Below, one piece after another: positions 1-8,946 of a stretch of 42,542 nucleotides of DNA. The position numbers and the translations under genes are program-made. Under the pieces are notes generated by a model. The model searched no databases. It worked only from the letters and a program-made list of their open reading frames with translations, and was not told the origin of the DNA. The first letter of the stretch is position 1; the number at the start of each line of letters is the position of its first letter. This DNA is from a virus, in the IMG/VR virus record IMGVR_UViG_3300008450_009256, positions 1 through 42,542 of that record; one strand, given 5' to 3'.

Positions 1-72
1 CTCATCGCCAGCACGAGCGAATGCTACGGCGACCCGCTCGAGCATCCGCAAAAGGAAACCTACTGGGGGTAG
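1..72 (+). pseudogene. Host UDP-glucuronate decarboxylase / NAD-dependent epimerase, interrupted fragment
   Basis: Frame 1 reads LIASTSECYGDPLEHPQK then ETYWG and a stop at 70-72. This matches the conserved S-T-S-E-x-Y-G-D-P ... H-P-Q-x-E-x-Y-W-G segment of UDP-glucuronate decarboxylases and related short-chain sugar-nucleotide epimerases, including the catalytic Tyr of the YxxxK family region. In the family Y-W-G is followed by N-V-N-P and about 180 further residues; here it is followed by a stop codon and phage DNA. The family enzymes make UDP-xylose or other sugar nucleotides for surface polysaccharide in the cytoplasm. The most likely reading is a host gene broken by prophage insertion at about 64-72. 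Its 5' end lies outside the window. Alternatives are a related dTDP-glucose dehydratase or an assembly join. Confidence 0.8.
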
Positions 73-192
73 CGCCGCGCGCGATTTAAGACAGGTTTGC
101 AATGAGGTAAGACAGAGCGGCGAAAACCCGAAGCCCGTGGCGAAAGAAAATGGGATGCATCAGCCGTGCAGGACTGTTGCAGCGCCGGCGCT
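73..192. other. Presumed prophage left-end region
   Basis: There is no gene between the host fragment and the last late gene. A TTTGCAA word at 96-102, followed by TGAGGTAAGACAG, resembles TTTGCAACTGAATGAGACA on the opposite strand near the right end (reverse complement of about 42401-42419). Such inverted pairs are expected for transposase-binding sites at the ends of Mu-like genomes. A 12-bp palindrome AGCGCCGGCGCT (181-192) directly follows the last late stop codon. The assignment is inferred from position and this short similarity only. Confidence 0.4.
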
Positions 193-1425
193 TTAGGGCG
201 TGCCCATGCGATTGTTGCACCACGCTCCGCCGCCGGCGAAGACTGACCCGGCGGCGATCCACGCCACGCAGGCGGCGTAGCTCACAGTTAGGGAGGCGGG
301 CGCAGGCCCGGCTGGGACTGCGACGTGGGCCGAATAAACCAGCGTCCCGCTGGCGTCCACGGCCTGGGCTTCGACCGAGGAATACGGCGTGCCGGAGACG
401 AAGGCGGGCGCATTCACGGCCACCGACGACCCGATGCCTGTGGTGGTCGTGATGGTGCCGCGTTCTACGGCGGTGCATCCATCATCGTAATCCGGTGCTC
501 CATTCGACAATCCGTTTGAAAGGTCGAAGGGCGTGTTCCCGGTGTACCCACCAGTGCAATAGACAGTCACCGGCAGGACGATGACATGGCAGAGGCTTTG
601 CAGCGACACCGTGGCTTTGCCCGTCACGGTCGGGCCGCCGGCACGCCAGGCTGTGACGAATACCGTGAAGGTCTGCCCCGGTTGGCCCGTGATCTCGAAG
701 GTCTCGGCCAGCTCCTCGCCGACGATGGCCGTGGTGCGAGTGCCGGTGACAATGCCGTCCGGCGAGCCGTGCCGGAACGTCACGAACCAGATGTCGCCGG
801 GCTTGGCCCCCGTCCAGTCGTTCAGCGTCGCCGTCACCCCAAACTCATTGGTGATGGGATCATCCGACGTGCAGGCGTCGGACGTGAGATTGACCGCCGT
901 GACGGTCAGCGTCGGCTGCACAGTCGTCTTAGGCAGGCGTCGGCAGGCCGAGCCGTCCCAATACATCCCCTTCCCGCAGTCGTGGGAACGGCTCCCGTCT
1001 CCGCGTCCCGAGCCGCCACCGTAGCCGGTGCCATCGCCGCCGCTGGCGCCTCCGGATCCGCCACTGCCGCCCGTGCCGCCCGAGCCCGCGCCGCCGTCAG
1101 GCGTCGGGTTCAGCACGTCGTCATTGTCCTTCACCGGCGCGAGCGTGGTCCAATCCCCGGCCTCGTAGTCGGAGAGCAGCGCATCGAGGCTCTGTGCGAC
1201 CCTGCTCACGCTGTCCGCCGGGGCGGAGTAGGTGTAAAGGCCGCGCGCATACGTCACCCACGCGAGGACGTGGGCCGCGGCGATTTGCTCCTCTGTTGGA
1301 GCGGGCGTCTGGAGTGTCACGCCCCCATTCCACACGGCACGGCGGATGGCGTGGCCGGCGCGGCAATACTTCGCTGCAACGAGCAGGCCCATGCGAGCGG
1401 GCGGAGGGTAAGCGAGCTTGGTCAT
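193..1425 (-). CDS. Tail-tip / fibre-like protein with Gly-rich linker
   Basis: A 410-aa protein of unknown function at the distal end of the late operon. Residues 1-100 are mostly helical. Residues about 109-147 are a Gly/Ser-rich linker, followed by a Cys-containing segment (DCGKGMYWDGSACRRLP) and a long beta-rich C-terminal part with many Thr/Val and several Cys residues. Modular organisation and position after the tail genes suggest a tail-tip or fibre protein exposed on the virion; this is inference. The start ATG (1423-1425) directly abuts the stop of the upstream gene at 1426, so translation is probably coupled. No enzymatic motif was recognised. The stop is followed at once by the 12-bp palindrome at 181-192. 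Confidence 0.6.
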   Translation of the reverse strand: MTKLAYPPPARMGLLVAAKYCRAGHAIRRAVWNGGVTLQTPAPTEEQIAAAHVLAWVTYARGLYTYSAPADSVSRVAQSLDALLSDYEAGDWTTLAPVKDNDDVLNPTPDGGAGSGGTGGSGGSGGASGGDGTGYGGGSGRGDGSRSHDCGKGMYWDGSACRRLPKTTVQPTLTVTAVNLTSDACTSDDPITNEFGVTATLNDWTGAKPGDIWFVTFRHGSPDGIVTGTRTTAIVGEELAETFEITGQPGQTFTVFVTAWRAGGPTVTGKATVSLQSLCHVIVLPVTVYCTGGYTGNTPFDLSNGLSNGAPDYDDGCTAVERGTITTTTGIGSSVAVNAPAFVSGTPYSSVEAQAVDASGTLVYSAHVAVPAGPAPASLTVSYAACVAWIAAGSVFAGGGAWCNNRMGTP

Positions 1426-2439
1426 TTAGGCGGGATTCGGGATGATGTCGCGTTCGATCTGGAAGAGGAAGTTCGCGCTGCGCGAGATGACCAGGACGGC
1501 AGCGCCTCCCGTGTCGTGCTCGTAATACGTCCACCGCACTTCCGCGATCGCGTTGAAGAGCGTCTTGTCGTCCGTCTCGTAGTCGCCCAGGGCATTCGCC
1601 ACGTCCGCATCGTCGAGATCCACGAAGACGCGGAAGCCGCCGCCGAGCGCGTAGAACGTGCCATCCGTCACGTCGAGGATCTGCTCCGGCTCATACTGCT
1701 TGATGCCCAGCTTCATCTCCGTCACGTCCATGCTCACCGGCTGCCCCTGCTTGAGAAAAGTGACGGTCACGAACTTCTGCGACCCGTGCTTGCCGAAGAG
1801 CACCGCCTGTTTCTCGCCGGCCGCCGCGGGGGGGGTGCCCGCCAGCGTCCGCGTGACCTCGCCGGTCTCCACATCCACATTGATGCCCGAGGCGGAATCG
1901 ATCGCAAATCCGCTGTCCTCGATGCCGATGGGCACCGTGAGCGCGGCAGAGGTGCCGTCCGCGTTGGTCGCGGTGAAGATGAGGGCGTAGAAGCCGGACG
2001 CGGTAAACGTCCCCCTGAGCACCCCGGTCGCCGTGTCGAAAGTGAGCCCGAGGTCCGCGAGCACGACGGCCATCGTGTCCGCGTCGTAGCAGGCGCACGT
2101 CCACACGGCCGCGTTGATCACGCCCGCGGAGATGTCTGTGGTGAAGTTGATGGCCGATCCGCCCGCCGTGGCGGCGAGCTTGAAGCTGTCCGCTGCGGTG
2201 TCCCGCACGTAGTAGGTCGTGCCCGTGGTGAGGCCCGTTCCGCCGGTCTTCGCGGTGAACTTCACGCGCGTGCCATCCGGCAGGCCATGCGCGACGGCAT
2301 TGATGAGGTCCGTCGAGGCCGTGCCCGTGACGGCGATGACGCTGGCGGGCAGCCCCGTCGCCGCGAGCAGCAAGGCGAACGCCTGGCCGCGCGTGTAGAG
2401 ATTGAACGAGGTGATCGGTGTGATGACGGGGACGGACAT
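1426..2439 (-). CDS. Tail protein with Ig-like domain
   Basis: A 337-aa protein, probably a structural tail-tip or baseplate component. The N-terminal half contains the phage adhesion-type repeat HGLPDGTRVKF...GTTYYVRD...DSFKLA (about residues 51-95), also present in the upstream 856-aa protein. It is followed by a putative Ig-like fold around residues 130-172 (GLTFDTATGVLRGTF then ALIFTATNADGTS), typical of He_PIG-type domains. The C-terminal third is alpha/beta and ends IERDIIPNPA. It lies 2 bases after the preceding stop and abuts the next gene. No catalytic residues are seen. The structural role is inferred from domain type and operon position. Confidence 0.6.
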   Translation of the reverse strand: MSVPVITPITSFNLYTRGQAFALLLAATGLPASVIAVTGTASTDLINAVAHGLPDGTRVKFTAKTGGTGLTTGTTYYVRDTAADSFKLAATAGGSAINFTTDISAGVINAAVWTCACYDADTMAVVLADLGLTFDTATGVLRGTFTASGFYALIFTATNADGTSAALTVPIGIEDSGFAIDSASGINVDVETGEVTRTLAGTPPAAAGEKQAVLFGKHGSQKFVTVTFLKQGQPVSMDVTEMKLGIKQYEPEQILDVTDGTFYALGGGFRVFVDLDDADVANALGDYETDDKTLFNAIAEVRWTYYEHDTGGAAVLVISRSANFLFQIERDIIPNPA

Positions 2440-2441
2440 AA

Positions 2442-5012
2442 TTAGGAGATGCTGAGGCCAAGGACGCCAGACTCGGGCTTGAGGAGCTGCCAGCTCACCC
2501 AGCCGCGCGCGGTGGGGATGCTGTTCTCGGTATCGAAGTCCATGAGCCGTCCGCGCAGGGCAAAGTTCGCTGTCACGGGTGCGCCGGCGTCGGCGTTGAT
2601 GACCCGGTTGTAGAGCACGGCATTCGCCGTGATGGCGCTGGCGCTCCGCGCAATCACCGCGCCGATCTGATGCTTTGTGAGCGAGGGCGTGAGGAGGATC
2701 TGCTGACGCACGAGCGGCGCGGCGGTATCCCAGATCACATCGCGGAGGTTCAGCGCGGTGGCCACTGGCGCGAGCTTGAAGGTGTCGGTCGTCGCGTCGC
2801 GAACGACGTAGGCGGTGTTCGCCGCAAGGCCGCCGGGCAGCGTGGTGGTCGAGGACACCAGGATCACATCGCCATCCGCGAGGCCGTGCGCCGCGCGCGT
2901 GAGCACATTCGTGCTGGCGTTGGCGGTGAAGGTGCCGACTGTGCGCCCCGTCTCAGTCGTCGCCGTGTGCGTGCCGGTGCCAGTGGTGGTGATGTCAATC
3001 GCCGCCGCTGTCGGATCGGCTTCGCGCGGTGCGGTGCCCTTCTCGATCACGATCATCCACTGCGCATGGCTGCTTGCGGAGATGAGCTGGGTCGCGATCT
3101 CCATCTGCAAAGTCAGCGTCTTCCCCACGGCAAACTGGAGGTCGTTCACGAATGCGTCGAAGAGCAACACCTCGAACGGTTGCGGGAAGTAGCTGTCCGT
3201 CGTGCCGCGACGGCGGGCCGGCCAGATCATCCGGCCATCGCTCGCCACATGGCCGTCGTCCGCGACATGCGAGCTGCGGATGCCGTGCCCGCCGCCGGGG
3301 ATGAGCACGCGGTCGCCGGTCTCATTGATCCACACGCTGCCTGCCGCAGGCGCGGGCAGCGGGTCCGGCAGCGTGACGACGGATGCGTCTGTCACCGCAG
3401 GCAGCATGAAGGGCGCGCGAACCGGGAGCTTCGCCGTGTCCATTTCCGTCGTAAATAGCACCGCCTTCTTCTCGGGAAATTCAATGGTGAACGCACCCTG
3501 CGCCAGCGTCGTGCCGGCGGCGACCGTCGCTTGCGAAGGCAGCAGCGTGTTGAGCTGCTCCAAGTTCGCGCCGATCACGTCGAGCGCCGCGATCAGCCCC
3601 GTCACCTGCTCCATGCCGATGGTGAGATCCTCCGCGAAGTCCGCGACCGTCTCCGCGCTCATCACGATCACGAGCCAGGCAGCAGCCGCCGGTGCGCCGC
3701 CGATCGCGGTCACAGTCACCTGGTTCGCGCCGTCAATCACCACCGAGTAGTGCGTGCCCTCGATGAGCTGCGCGCCGGTGAGCTGGCTGTTCACGAAGGT
3801 CCGCACCACGAGCGTATCGAGCCCGTGCGCGATCATGAAGCTCGTCGCCGAGCCGTTGCCCACCGTGGCCGGGTAGAAGTGCTGCCCGACCAGCGTCTGG
3901 CTGGCGTCGTAGGGCACGTAGGTCTTCGGTGAGAGCGCGCGCAGCCAGTCCGTCTGCGGCGTCTCCTCCAGCTCCGGCATGATGAGCGCCTTGCGGATCA
4001 CCACGTCCTGCCGGAAGGCCACGATCTCGCTCGTGATCTCGTCTTCGGTCACGTTCAGCCGCACCTCCAGCGGCAGCGTCACCTCGGCGTCCGGCGAGTG
4101 GCGCAGGTAAGCCGCCAGCTCGTAGCGGTCGAGCGCGAGGGTAAAGGTGAGATCGCCCGGCGGGTTCGACGACACATGCACTTCGAGCAAATCCTGCGGC
4201 AGCCCTGCGAATTCGCCGACGAACTCGATGTTGCCCCGCTGGAAGAGCGTGCTCGTGACGGTGAAGCCGGTCCCGATCTTGTTCAGCGCCTCGGCCACCT
4301 GGTCCGGCCCGTCCGCGATGCTGAGCACTGCCGTCCGCGCGGAGCCGAGCTGGAGGTAATAGGTGCCGCGAAACTCGAACGGCACATGCAGCTCCTGGAT
4401 CTCATTCCAGGTAATCGGCGCGGTACCCCCGCCGCTTTGGATTCGCGTGATCTCGGGCTGCGCAGGCAGCACCGCCTCGGACGCGCTCGTGAAGGCCACG
4501 GGCGTCTGCGTGAGCCTCAGCTCGTGGATCCATTGATCGTCCCGCTCGTAAGCCGTCACGCGACCGAGGCTCACGGGCCAGAGCCGGTTGTCCACGACCG
4601 TCAGCTCCACGTTGCCGCCGCCTGCGAAGAGCACGAGCAGCGAGCCGTCCACCGCCACCACCTTCGCCGTGCCATGCTCGGCGGTGATGTCCGTGAGCGC
4701 ATTGATGGCCGCCTGCACCACGCTCGCCGAGGCATCCGCCTGCAGCAGCGCCGTCGTGTTCGCCTCGCTCTCCGCATCCGGGCCGAGCTTCAGCTTCCAC
4801 GTCCCGCCGCGAGGCCGCGCGTCGATCCCGCCGATCGCGGCCTTCATGCTGTTCACCACGGGCGCAGTCTCGATCACCGCGCCGCCGGAATTCTTCGTGA
4901 GGCGCAGCGCGATGGTGATCTGCTCGCCAAAGGTGAAGGCAGGCGGCGACCATGTGCCGGTGCCCTCGCCTGCGGTCTTCGTGCTGAGATTTGCGGTTAG
5001 AAGGAAGTTCAT
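2442..5012 (-). CDS. Large tail / baseplate protein
   Basis: An 856-aa protein. The frame stays open upstream to 5213, but the start is put at the ATG at 5010-5012 because it overlaps the upstream stop as ATGA and the extra codons are only the antiphase of that gene. The N-terminus (residues about 25-85, with GTWKLKLG) resembles the N-terminus of the 830-aa fibre encoded at 11434-13926, suggesting a shared virion-attachment module. A C-terminal segment carries the HGLADGDVILV...NTAYVVRD...DTFKLA repeat shared with the next gene. Size, beta-rich composition and position fit a tail-tip, receptor-binding or baseplate hub protein. No enzyme motif was found. Confidence 0.6.
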   Translation of the reverse strand: MNFLLTANLSTKTAGEGTGTWSPPAFTFGEQITIALRLTKNSGGAVIETAPVVNSMKAAIGGIDARPRGGTWKLKLGPDAESEANTTALLQADASASVVQAAINALTDITAEHGTAKVVAVDGSLLVLFAGGGNVELTVVDNRLWPVSLGRVTAYERDDQWIHELRLTQTPVAFTSASEAVLPAQPEITRIQSGGGTAPITWNEIQELHVPFEFRGTYYLQLGSARTAVLSIADGPDQVAEALNKIGTGFTVTSTLFQRGNIEFVGEFAGLPQDLLEVHVSSNPPGDLTFTLALDRYELAAYLRHSPDAEVTLPLEVRLNVTEDEITSEIVAFRQDVVIRKALIMPELEETPQTDWLRALSPKTYVPYDASQTLVGQHFYPATVGNGSATSFMIAHGLDTLVVRTFVNSQLTGAQLIEGTHYSVVIDGANQVTVTAIGGAPAAAAWLVIVMSAETVADFAEDLTIGMEQVTGLIAALDVIGANLEQLNTLLPSQATVAAGTTLAQGAFTIEFPEKKAVLFTTEMDTAKLPVRAPFMLPAVTDASVVTLPDPLPAPAAGSVWINETGDRVLIPGGGHGIRSSHVADDGHVASDGRMIWPARRRGTTDSYFPQPFEVLLFDAFVNDLQFAVGKTLTLQMEIATQLISASSHAQWMIVIEKGTAPREADPTAAAIDITTTGTGTHTATTETGRTVGTFTANASTNVLTRAAHGLADGDVILVSSTTTLPGGLAANTAYVVRDATTDTFKLAPVATALNLRDVIWDTAAPLVRQQILLTPSLTKHQIGAVIARSASAITANAVLYNRVINADAGAPVTANFALRGRLMDFDTENSIPTARGWVSWQLLKPESGVLGLSIS

Positions 5013-6319
5013 GAGTTGAGCAGCGATGTCGGGAATGAGACGGCGCGGAAGGGAAAGGGCGGGTCGAGACGCGCCGCTTTCAGCGCCCTTGCAGCGGCGA
5101 TGCGCTTGGCCTGCAAGCGTGCTGCCTTGTTCCATCCGTTCGCCTGTTTCGACGCGACGGGCACCTCGGCGGGAAACTCGCTCGTGGAGCCGCCGCCGGT
5201 CGTCGTCCACCAACTGCCCGCCATCGAATGCGCGGTGAGCATGTTCAGCGCGTTCTGCGTGAGATCGTTTGCCGCCGCCGAGTAGTAATTGACCGCGAAC
5301 GATGCCACGCCGCCTGCGAGCGCCTGCCCGAGCGAGCCGAGTGCGCCGAGCGCGTTGTCGAGCTGCGGCACCTCCAGCGCGGTGCGCGCGAGATAGGTGA
5401 GGTTCCAGAAAAGCGAGTGCTGCACGTAGGGCACCCAGCGGACGTCCGGCTCACTGCCGGGCAGCGTGTCCGGCGGACTCACGAGATACACCGTCGCGAT
5501 GCGCCGCTCGTCCCACGTCGGCTCCTCGTAGTCGCCGAGCAGCGGATTGATGCCCGCCGCGTCCGGCGGAGTCCACAGCGGCGTGGCAAAGACCTTCAGC
5601 CGGTCGCCCGGCGCGGCGCTGCGCAGTCCGAGCGTCTGCGATGCGTTGCTGATGCCCGTGACCGGCCCGGCGCCGTAGGTGATCGTCGAGGTGAGCGCGA
5701 GCCGGGGCTGATGCAGCACGATGTCCGCCGCGCGCAGCAGCCGGTTGCCCTTGGGCTGAGCCTGCTCAAACGACGCCACCGCGGACTCCGCGTTCGTGAA
5801 GCCATCGGTCACCGGCGTGGAGGAAGCACTCACTCCGAGGCGCTGGAAGAATGACGGCACGCCCGTGCCGTTGCCGCCGCCGCTGTCAAAGCCGAGCGCG
5901 CGGAAGGGAAGCTGGATCGGCGGATTGTTGTAGAGCCGCACGTCGAGCGTTCCGGCCTCCGGCACGTCGCCGCTCTCCCGCGCCAGCTCCGCCGCGCGCG
6001 CAATGTCCGCCGCGCCGCTGCGTGCGGTGACGAGGCCGTTGTAGAAGCGGCCCGCGAGCGACTTCACCAGCGCCGAGCGCGTGCGCACGATCGGCGCTTT
6101 GCCGTTCACGAATCCGGCGCGCACCGTCGCCACCCATTGCTTGCGGTCGCCGAGCCACCACAGCGAGGTCTGCCACGGATGCTGCCATTCCTTTCCCTGC
6201 CCGAGCGCCACGCTGAAGCCGCCCGGCCCGCGCGTGAGCGTGGCATTCGTGCCAGCGCGCGGCACATCCGACTGAGCACTGAGCACTGAGGACTGAGCAC
6301 TGGGAAAAAACGCACCCAT
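5009..6319 (-). CDS. Tail-tip protein, hypothetical
   Basis: A 436-aa protein starting at the ATG at 6317-6319, chosen because the upstream gene ends at 6321 and because codons 5' of it are antiphase. The N-terminal region (about residues 6-17, SAQSSVLSAQS) is encoded by a heptamer tandem repeat of the type ACTGAGC at 6273-6302. A segment around LYNNPPIQLPFRALGFDSGGGNG and later Ala/Leu-rich stretches follow. The C-terminus is basic and ends FPTSLLNS. Position between tape-measure-proximal proteins and the large tail protein fits the tail-tip/initiator set of siphovirus-like Mu relatives. No named family was recognised. Confidence 0.55.
   Translation of the reverse strand: MGAFFPSAQSSVLSAQSDVPRAGTNATLTRGPGGFSVALGQGKEWQHPWQTSLWWLGDRKQWVATVRAGFVNGKAPIVRTRSALVKSLAGRFYNGLVTARSGAADIARAAELARESGDVPEAGTLDVRLYNNPPIQLPFRALGFDSGGGNGTGVPSFFQRLGVSASSTPVTDGFTNAESAVASFEQAQPKGNRLLRAADIVLHQPRLALTSTITYGAGPVTGISNASQTLGLRSAAPGDRLKVFATPLWTPPDAAGINPLLGDYEEPTWDERRIATVYLVSPPDTLPGSEPDVRWVPYVQHSLFWNLTYLARTALEVPQLDNALGALGSLGQALAGGVASFAVNYYSAAANDLTQNALNMLTAHSMAGSWWTTTGGGSTSEFPAEVPVASKQANGWNKAARLQAKRIAAARALKAARLDPPFPFRAVSFPTSLLNS
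6273..6302 (-). repeat. C-type heptamer tandem repeat at a gene start
   Basis: ACTGAGC, ACTGAGC, ACTGAGG, ACTGAGC, ACTG with period 7 (plus strand), read on the minus strand as codons 6-16 of the 436-aa tail protein (SAQSSVLSAQS). Partial copies occur at 32548-32560 and 37953-37965. Confidence 0.9.
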
Positions 6320-6320
6320 G

Positions 6321-6932
6321 TCAGTAAAAGAGATGCTGCGCCGATCCCTTGCCCGGCGCAGGCGTGGTGCGGTGATAGCGCAGGTTGAAGAACGTGACGG
6401 GATAGATGCGCGCAGGGCCGGACGTGCTCCACACGATGAGCGCGAGCGGATGCCGTCCCGTGGCCTGGCCAAAGAGCGTCGGCGCGTTGCGATGCACGAC
6501 CTCGATCGTCACGCCATCCGCCCGCGCGCCAGTCGCATCGGCGAGCTTGCCCTCCTTGGTCGGCGTCACTTCGAGGCACACCCAGCTTTCGAGCGCCTTC
6601 GTGGCCACTGCGCGATCCAGCCGCAGAGTCGGCGGACCAAGCCGCTTGGCCGGGTCGCCGGAAATCGGCGTCGCCCTGCCGCCCTCGGTGATCGTCGGCT
6701 CGTAGCCTTCGGCCACGTCCCCGATCACCACACCCTTCGCGAGGCGCACGCCATCCTTGCCGACTAGCGCCGGACGCCACGGATGCGCGAAGCTGCTGCC
6801 GCCGCTCGGCGATCCGCTGATCACGAATCCAAACGGCGTGCTTGCAAGCCGCGAGTTCACGCCCGGCTGCGGGCGCGAGGACGGCGTGCGCTTCGGCGCA
6901 TCATCAGGCGGTGGTGGCGGCGGGACGATCAT
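6321..6932 (-). CDS. Hypothetical tail protein with Pro-rich N-terminus
   Basis: A 203-aa protein. The start at 6930-6932 gives MIVPPPPPPDDAPKR and overlaps the upstream stop as ATGA; an earlier ATG in the same frame falls in the upstream gene. A Pro-rich N-terminal tail of about 25 residues precedes a compact domain with VVIGDVAEGYEPTITEGG and ATKALESWVCLEV. No named domain was recognised. Its place after the tape measure gene suggests a minor tail protein. The next gene begins 2 bases after its stop. Confidence 0.55.
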   Translation of the reverse strand: MIVPPPPPPDDAPKRTPSSRPQPGVNSRLASTPFGFVISGSPSGGSSFAHPWRPALVGKDGVRLAKGVVIGDVAEGYEPTITEGGRATPISGDPAKRLGPPTLRLDRAVATKALESWVCLEVTPTKEGKLADATGARADGVTIEVVHRNAPTLFGQATGRHPLALIVWSTSGPARIYPVTFFNLRYHRTTPAPGKGSAQHLFY

Positions 6933-7702
6933 TGCCGTTTTCCATAGACCGGCTCGGGCCATCCGCCCGGCCCGGAGAGCCAATACAGCTCGGTGATGTC
7001 CTTGATGGTGCCCTTCTGCCGCCACGGGGCCGGCACGGCGAGCCAGTTGCGATCCCCATCCACCGGCGGCGGTTCGCCGGGCAGATCCTTTGTCTCCACG
7101 ATCGTGCCGTCGCGAGATGAGAATCCGGCGGGCAGCTTCTTCGCCGCGTATCGGAAACGATACGTGCCCTCCATTCGGAAGAAATCCTGCACGCCAAACA
7201 TCGGGTTAGTCTTCGCTTGCGCGGTGCCGCCGCCCCATCCGCTCGCGATTCCCGTGATCGCATTGCCCACCGCAGCGGCCACGGCCGAGTCGGGAGTCTC
7301 CGTGGGCCAGATCACGCGCGCGCCGTCGTTGTCGGGGTAGCCGCCATAGGTGTCGAGCAGCTCCTGGAAGTGCCCGATGAGCTGGATGGGCACCTGCGCG
7401 AAGCCCGGCTCGAATCCGTAGTCCCGCGACTTTTCCCGGTCCTTGAACGTGACACTCTTTCCGTCCCCATTCACGCCCTGGAACGTCCACGTCGTCTGCA
7501 TCGCGCCCTTGCTCGGCAGCGTCTGCTCGCCCACGAGGATCACGCCCTCCGGCACCTTCGGCGGCTCCGGCTTCTCGGTGAGCGCGGCCAGCGGCTCGCT
7601 CGTGCTCGGATCCCAGAGTTGTGAGAGGATGAGCACACGGATGCCGATGAGGTCGGTCGTGTCATTGACGATGGTGATCCGCTTCTTGTTGCCGTAGATC
7701 AT
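6929..7702 (-). CDS. Hypothetical minor tail protein
   Basis: A 257-aa protein beginning MIYGNKKRITIVNDTTD. It overlaps the tape-measure gene by 4 bases (ATGA at 7699-7702) and the following gene by 4 bases. It has no signal peptide, membrane segment or catalytic motif that I recognise. The middle holds a Gly-rich turn (GWGGGTAQAKTNPMFG) and the C-terminus is aromatic-rich. The tight coupling directly downstream of the tape measure suggests a distal-tail or tail-tip subunit. This is inferred from position only. Confidence 0.55.
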   Translation of the reverse strand: MIYGNKKRITIVNDTTDLIGIRVLILSQLWDPSTSEPLAALTEKPEPPKVPEGVILVGEQTLPSKGAMQTTWTFQGVNGDGKSVTFKDREKSRDYGFEPGFAQVPIQLIGHFQELLDTYGGYPDNDGARVIWPTETPDSAVAAAVGNAITGIASGWGGGTAQAKTNPMFGVQDFFRMEGTYRFRYAAKKLPAGFSSRDGTIVETKDLPGEPPPVDGDRNWLAVPAPWRQKGTIKDITELYWLSGPGGWPEPVYGKRQ

Positions 7703-8946
7703 TTGACGCTGTGGTCCTTCAGCCGGTTGGCACGATCCGTCTCATCCATCTTGGTCACGATGCGATCGAGCCGCTTCACCATCTCGCTTTCATTCGGCGT
7801 CACCTGTCCGCCCCAGCGCGCCGCCGCGGCGATGTCGCCCGCGCCGCTGCGCGCATCCACGAGCGATGCACCCGCCTTCACCTGCCGGTCGCGCAGGCTG
7901 TTCGTCATGTCGAGCTGCGCGGCTTCGTTCTGCTCCGCTTCCGACGCGCCCTGCCCGCGCATCTGCCGCTTCACGCCGCGCGCCTTCGCGAGGTAATCAT
8001 CCATGAACGCCTCGCGCGCGCCGGACTGCGTGCGCTTCGATCGCTGGCGCAACGCATCGAGGCCGAGCCCGCCCTCCTCGTTCGCGAATTTCTCGCGCTT
8101 CAGCGCACGCGCCGTCTCGATGTCCTCTTGGGTCTTCTTCTGCTTCTTGTCGTCTTCGGTGAGTTCGCGCTGGCTCTCCCACGTCTGCTTGTTGCCAAAC
8201 CACCGCAGCGGGTTATACCACCGACGCTCGCCCTTGCGCTCCAACTCGGCACGGTTGGCTGCGCGCTCTTCGGACTGCTGGGTCAGATCGTCCTCTTTCG
8301 ATTGCGCCTGCCCGGAGGTGCCGCGCACGCCGGCCATCACCCCAAACTCGTATTTGCTCATCCGCCGCGCCGCCTGGTCGCGCAGCTCGATGCCGCGGCG
8401 CTCATGCACATCCTTGGAAATCTCCTCCACGAGCTTGCCCACGGCCACCGCGCCGATTGCCGCGACTCCGGCCATCATCCCCGGCCCGGCCATTCCTGCA
8501 AGCGAGCCGATGCCGCCGCTCAGCGAACCGCCCTGCACGGCTTGCATCCCGAGATTCATGCCGATGCGACCGAAGCGCTGACGTTGCGTCTCCTCCTGGT
8601 GCATCTCCCGCTTCACGGCCCGCTCATCCGCTGCCGCAGCGCGGTCCTCGGCGCGCTGCGAGCGCAGGTGCCTGGCCTTCTCATCGCGGGCGGACTTCTG
8701 CTCCGCCTTCTCCTCCGCGAGGAATGGCCGCTCCAGTCGGTTTGCCTCGCGCTCCCGCGTGGTCGCCTCGGAGCGCGCGGACTTCGCGCGCGAATCCTCA
8801 AAGCCGTATTTCTCGGCATACTTGCCTGCGGCCTTCCGCAGGTCTTCCGCCTCGATGCGCAGCTCGTTGATCTTCGCCTTCGTGCGATCGAGCGCGCCGG
8901 TGTCGGCCTCGGCGCTGATGCGCAGCTTCACATTCTCCTCAGCCAT
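7699..8946 (-). CDS. Tape measure-like protein (short)
   Basis: A 415-aa protein. Residues about 20-130 are strongly charged and helical with long Glu/Arg/Lys runs consistent with coiled coil. A Gly/Ala/Met-rich hydrophobic segment follows at about 140-175 (GSLSGGIGSLAGMAGPGMM), then a further charged helical region to the C-terminus. This helical-hydrophobic-helical pattern and the place after the tail tube and chaperone-position genes are what identify tape measure proteins. It is short: many siphovirus tape measures exceed 800 residues, so the tail would be short if length scales as usual. Overlaps with both neighbours (7699-7702 and 8939-8946) indicate coupled translation. Confidence 0.65.
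   Translation of the reverse strand: MAEENVKLRISAEADTGALDRTKAKINELRIEAEDLRKAAGKYAEKYGFEDSRAKSARSEATTREREANRLERPFLAEEKAEQKSARDEKARHLRSQRAEDRAAAADERAVKREMHQEETQRQRFGRIGMNLGMQAVQGGSLSGGIGSLAGMAGPGMMAGVAAIGAVAVGKLVEEISKDVHERRGIELRDQAARRMSKYEFGVMAGVRGTSGQAQSKEDDLTQQSEERAANRAELERKGERRWYNPLRWFGNKQTWESQRELTEDDKKQKKTQEDIETARALKREKFANEEGGLGLDALRQRSKRTQSGAREAFMDDYLAKARGVKRQMRGQGASEAEQNEAAQLDMTNSLRDRQVKAGASLVDARSGAGDIAAAARWGGQVTPNESEMVKRLDRIVTKMDETDRANRLKDHSVK

Noticed and set aside
586-2445. Long plus-strand frame (about 620 codons) opposite the tail genes
   Set aside because: Same compositional shadow: low complexity, no leader, opposed to two well-supported genes.
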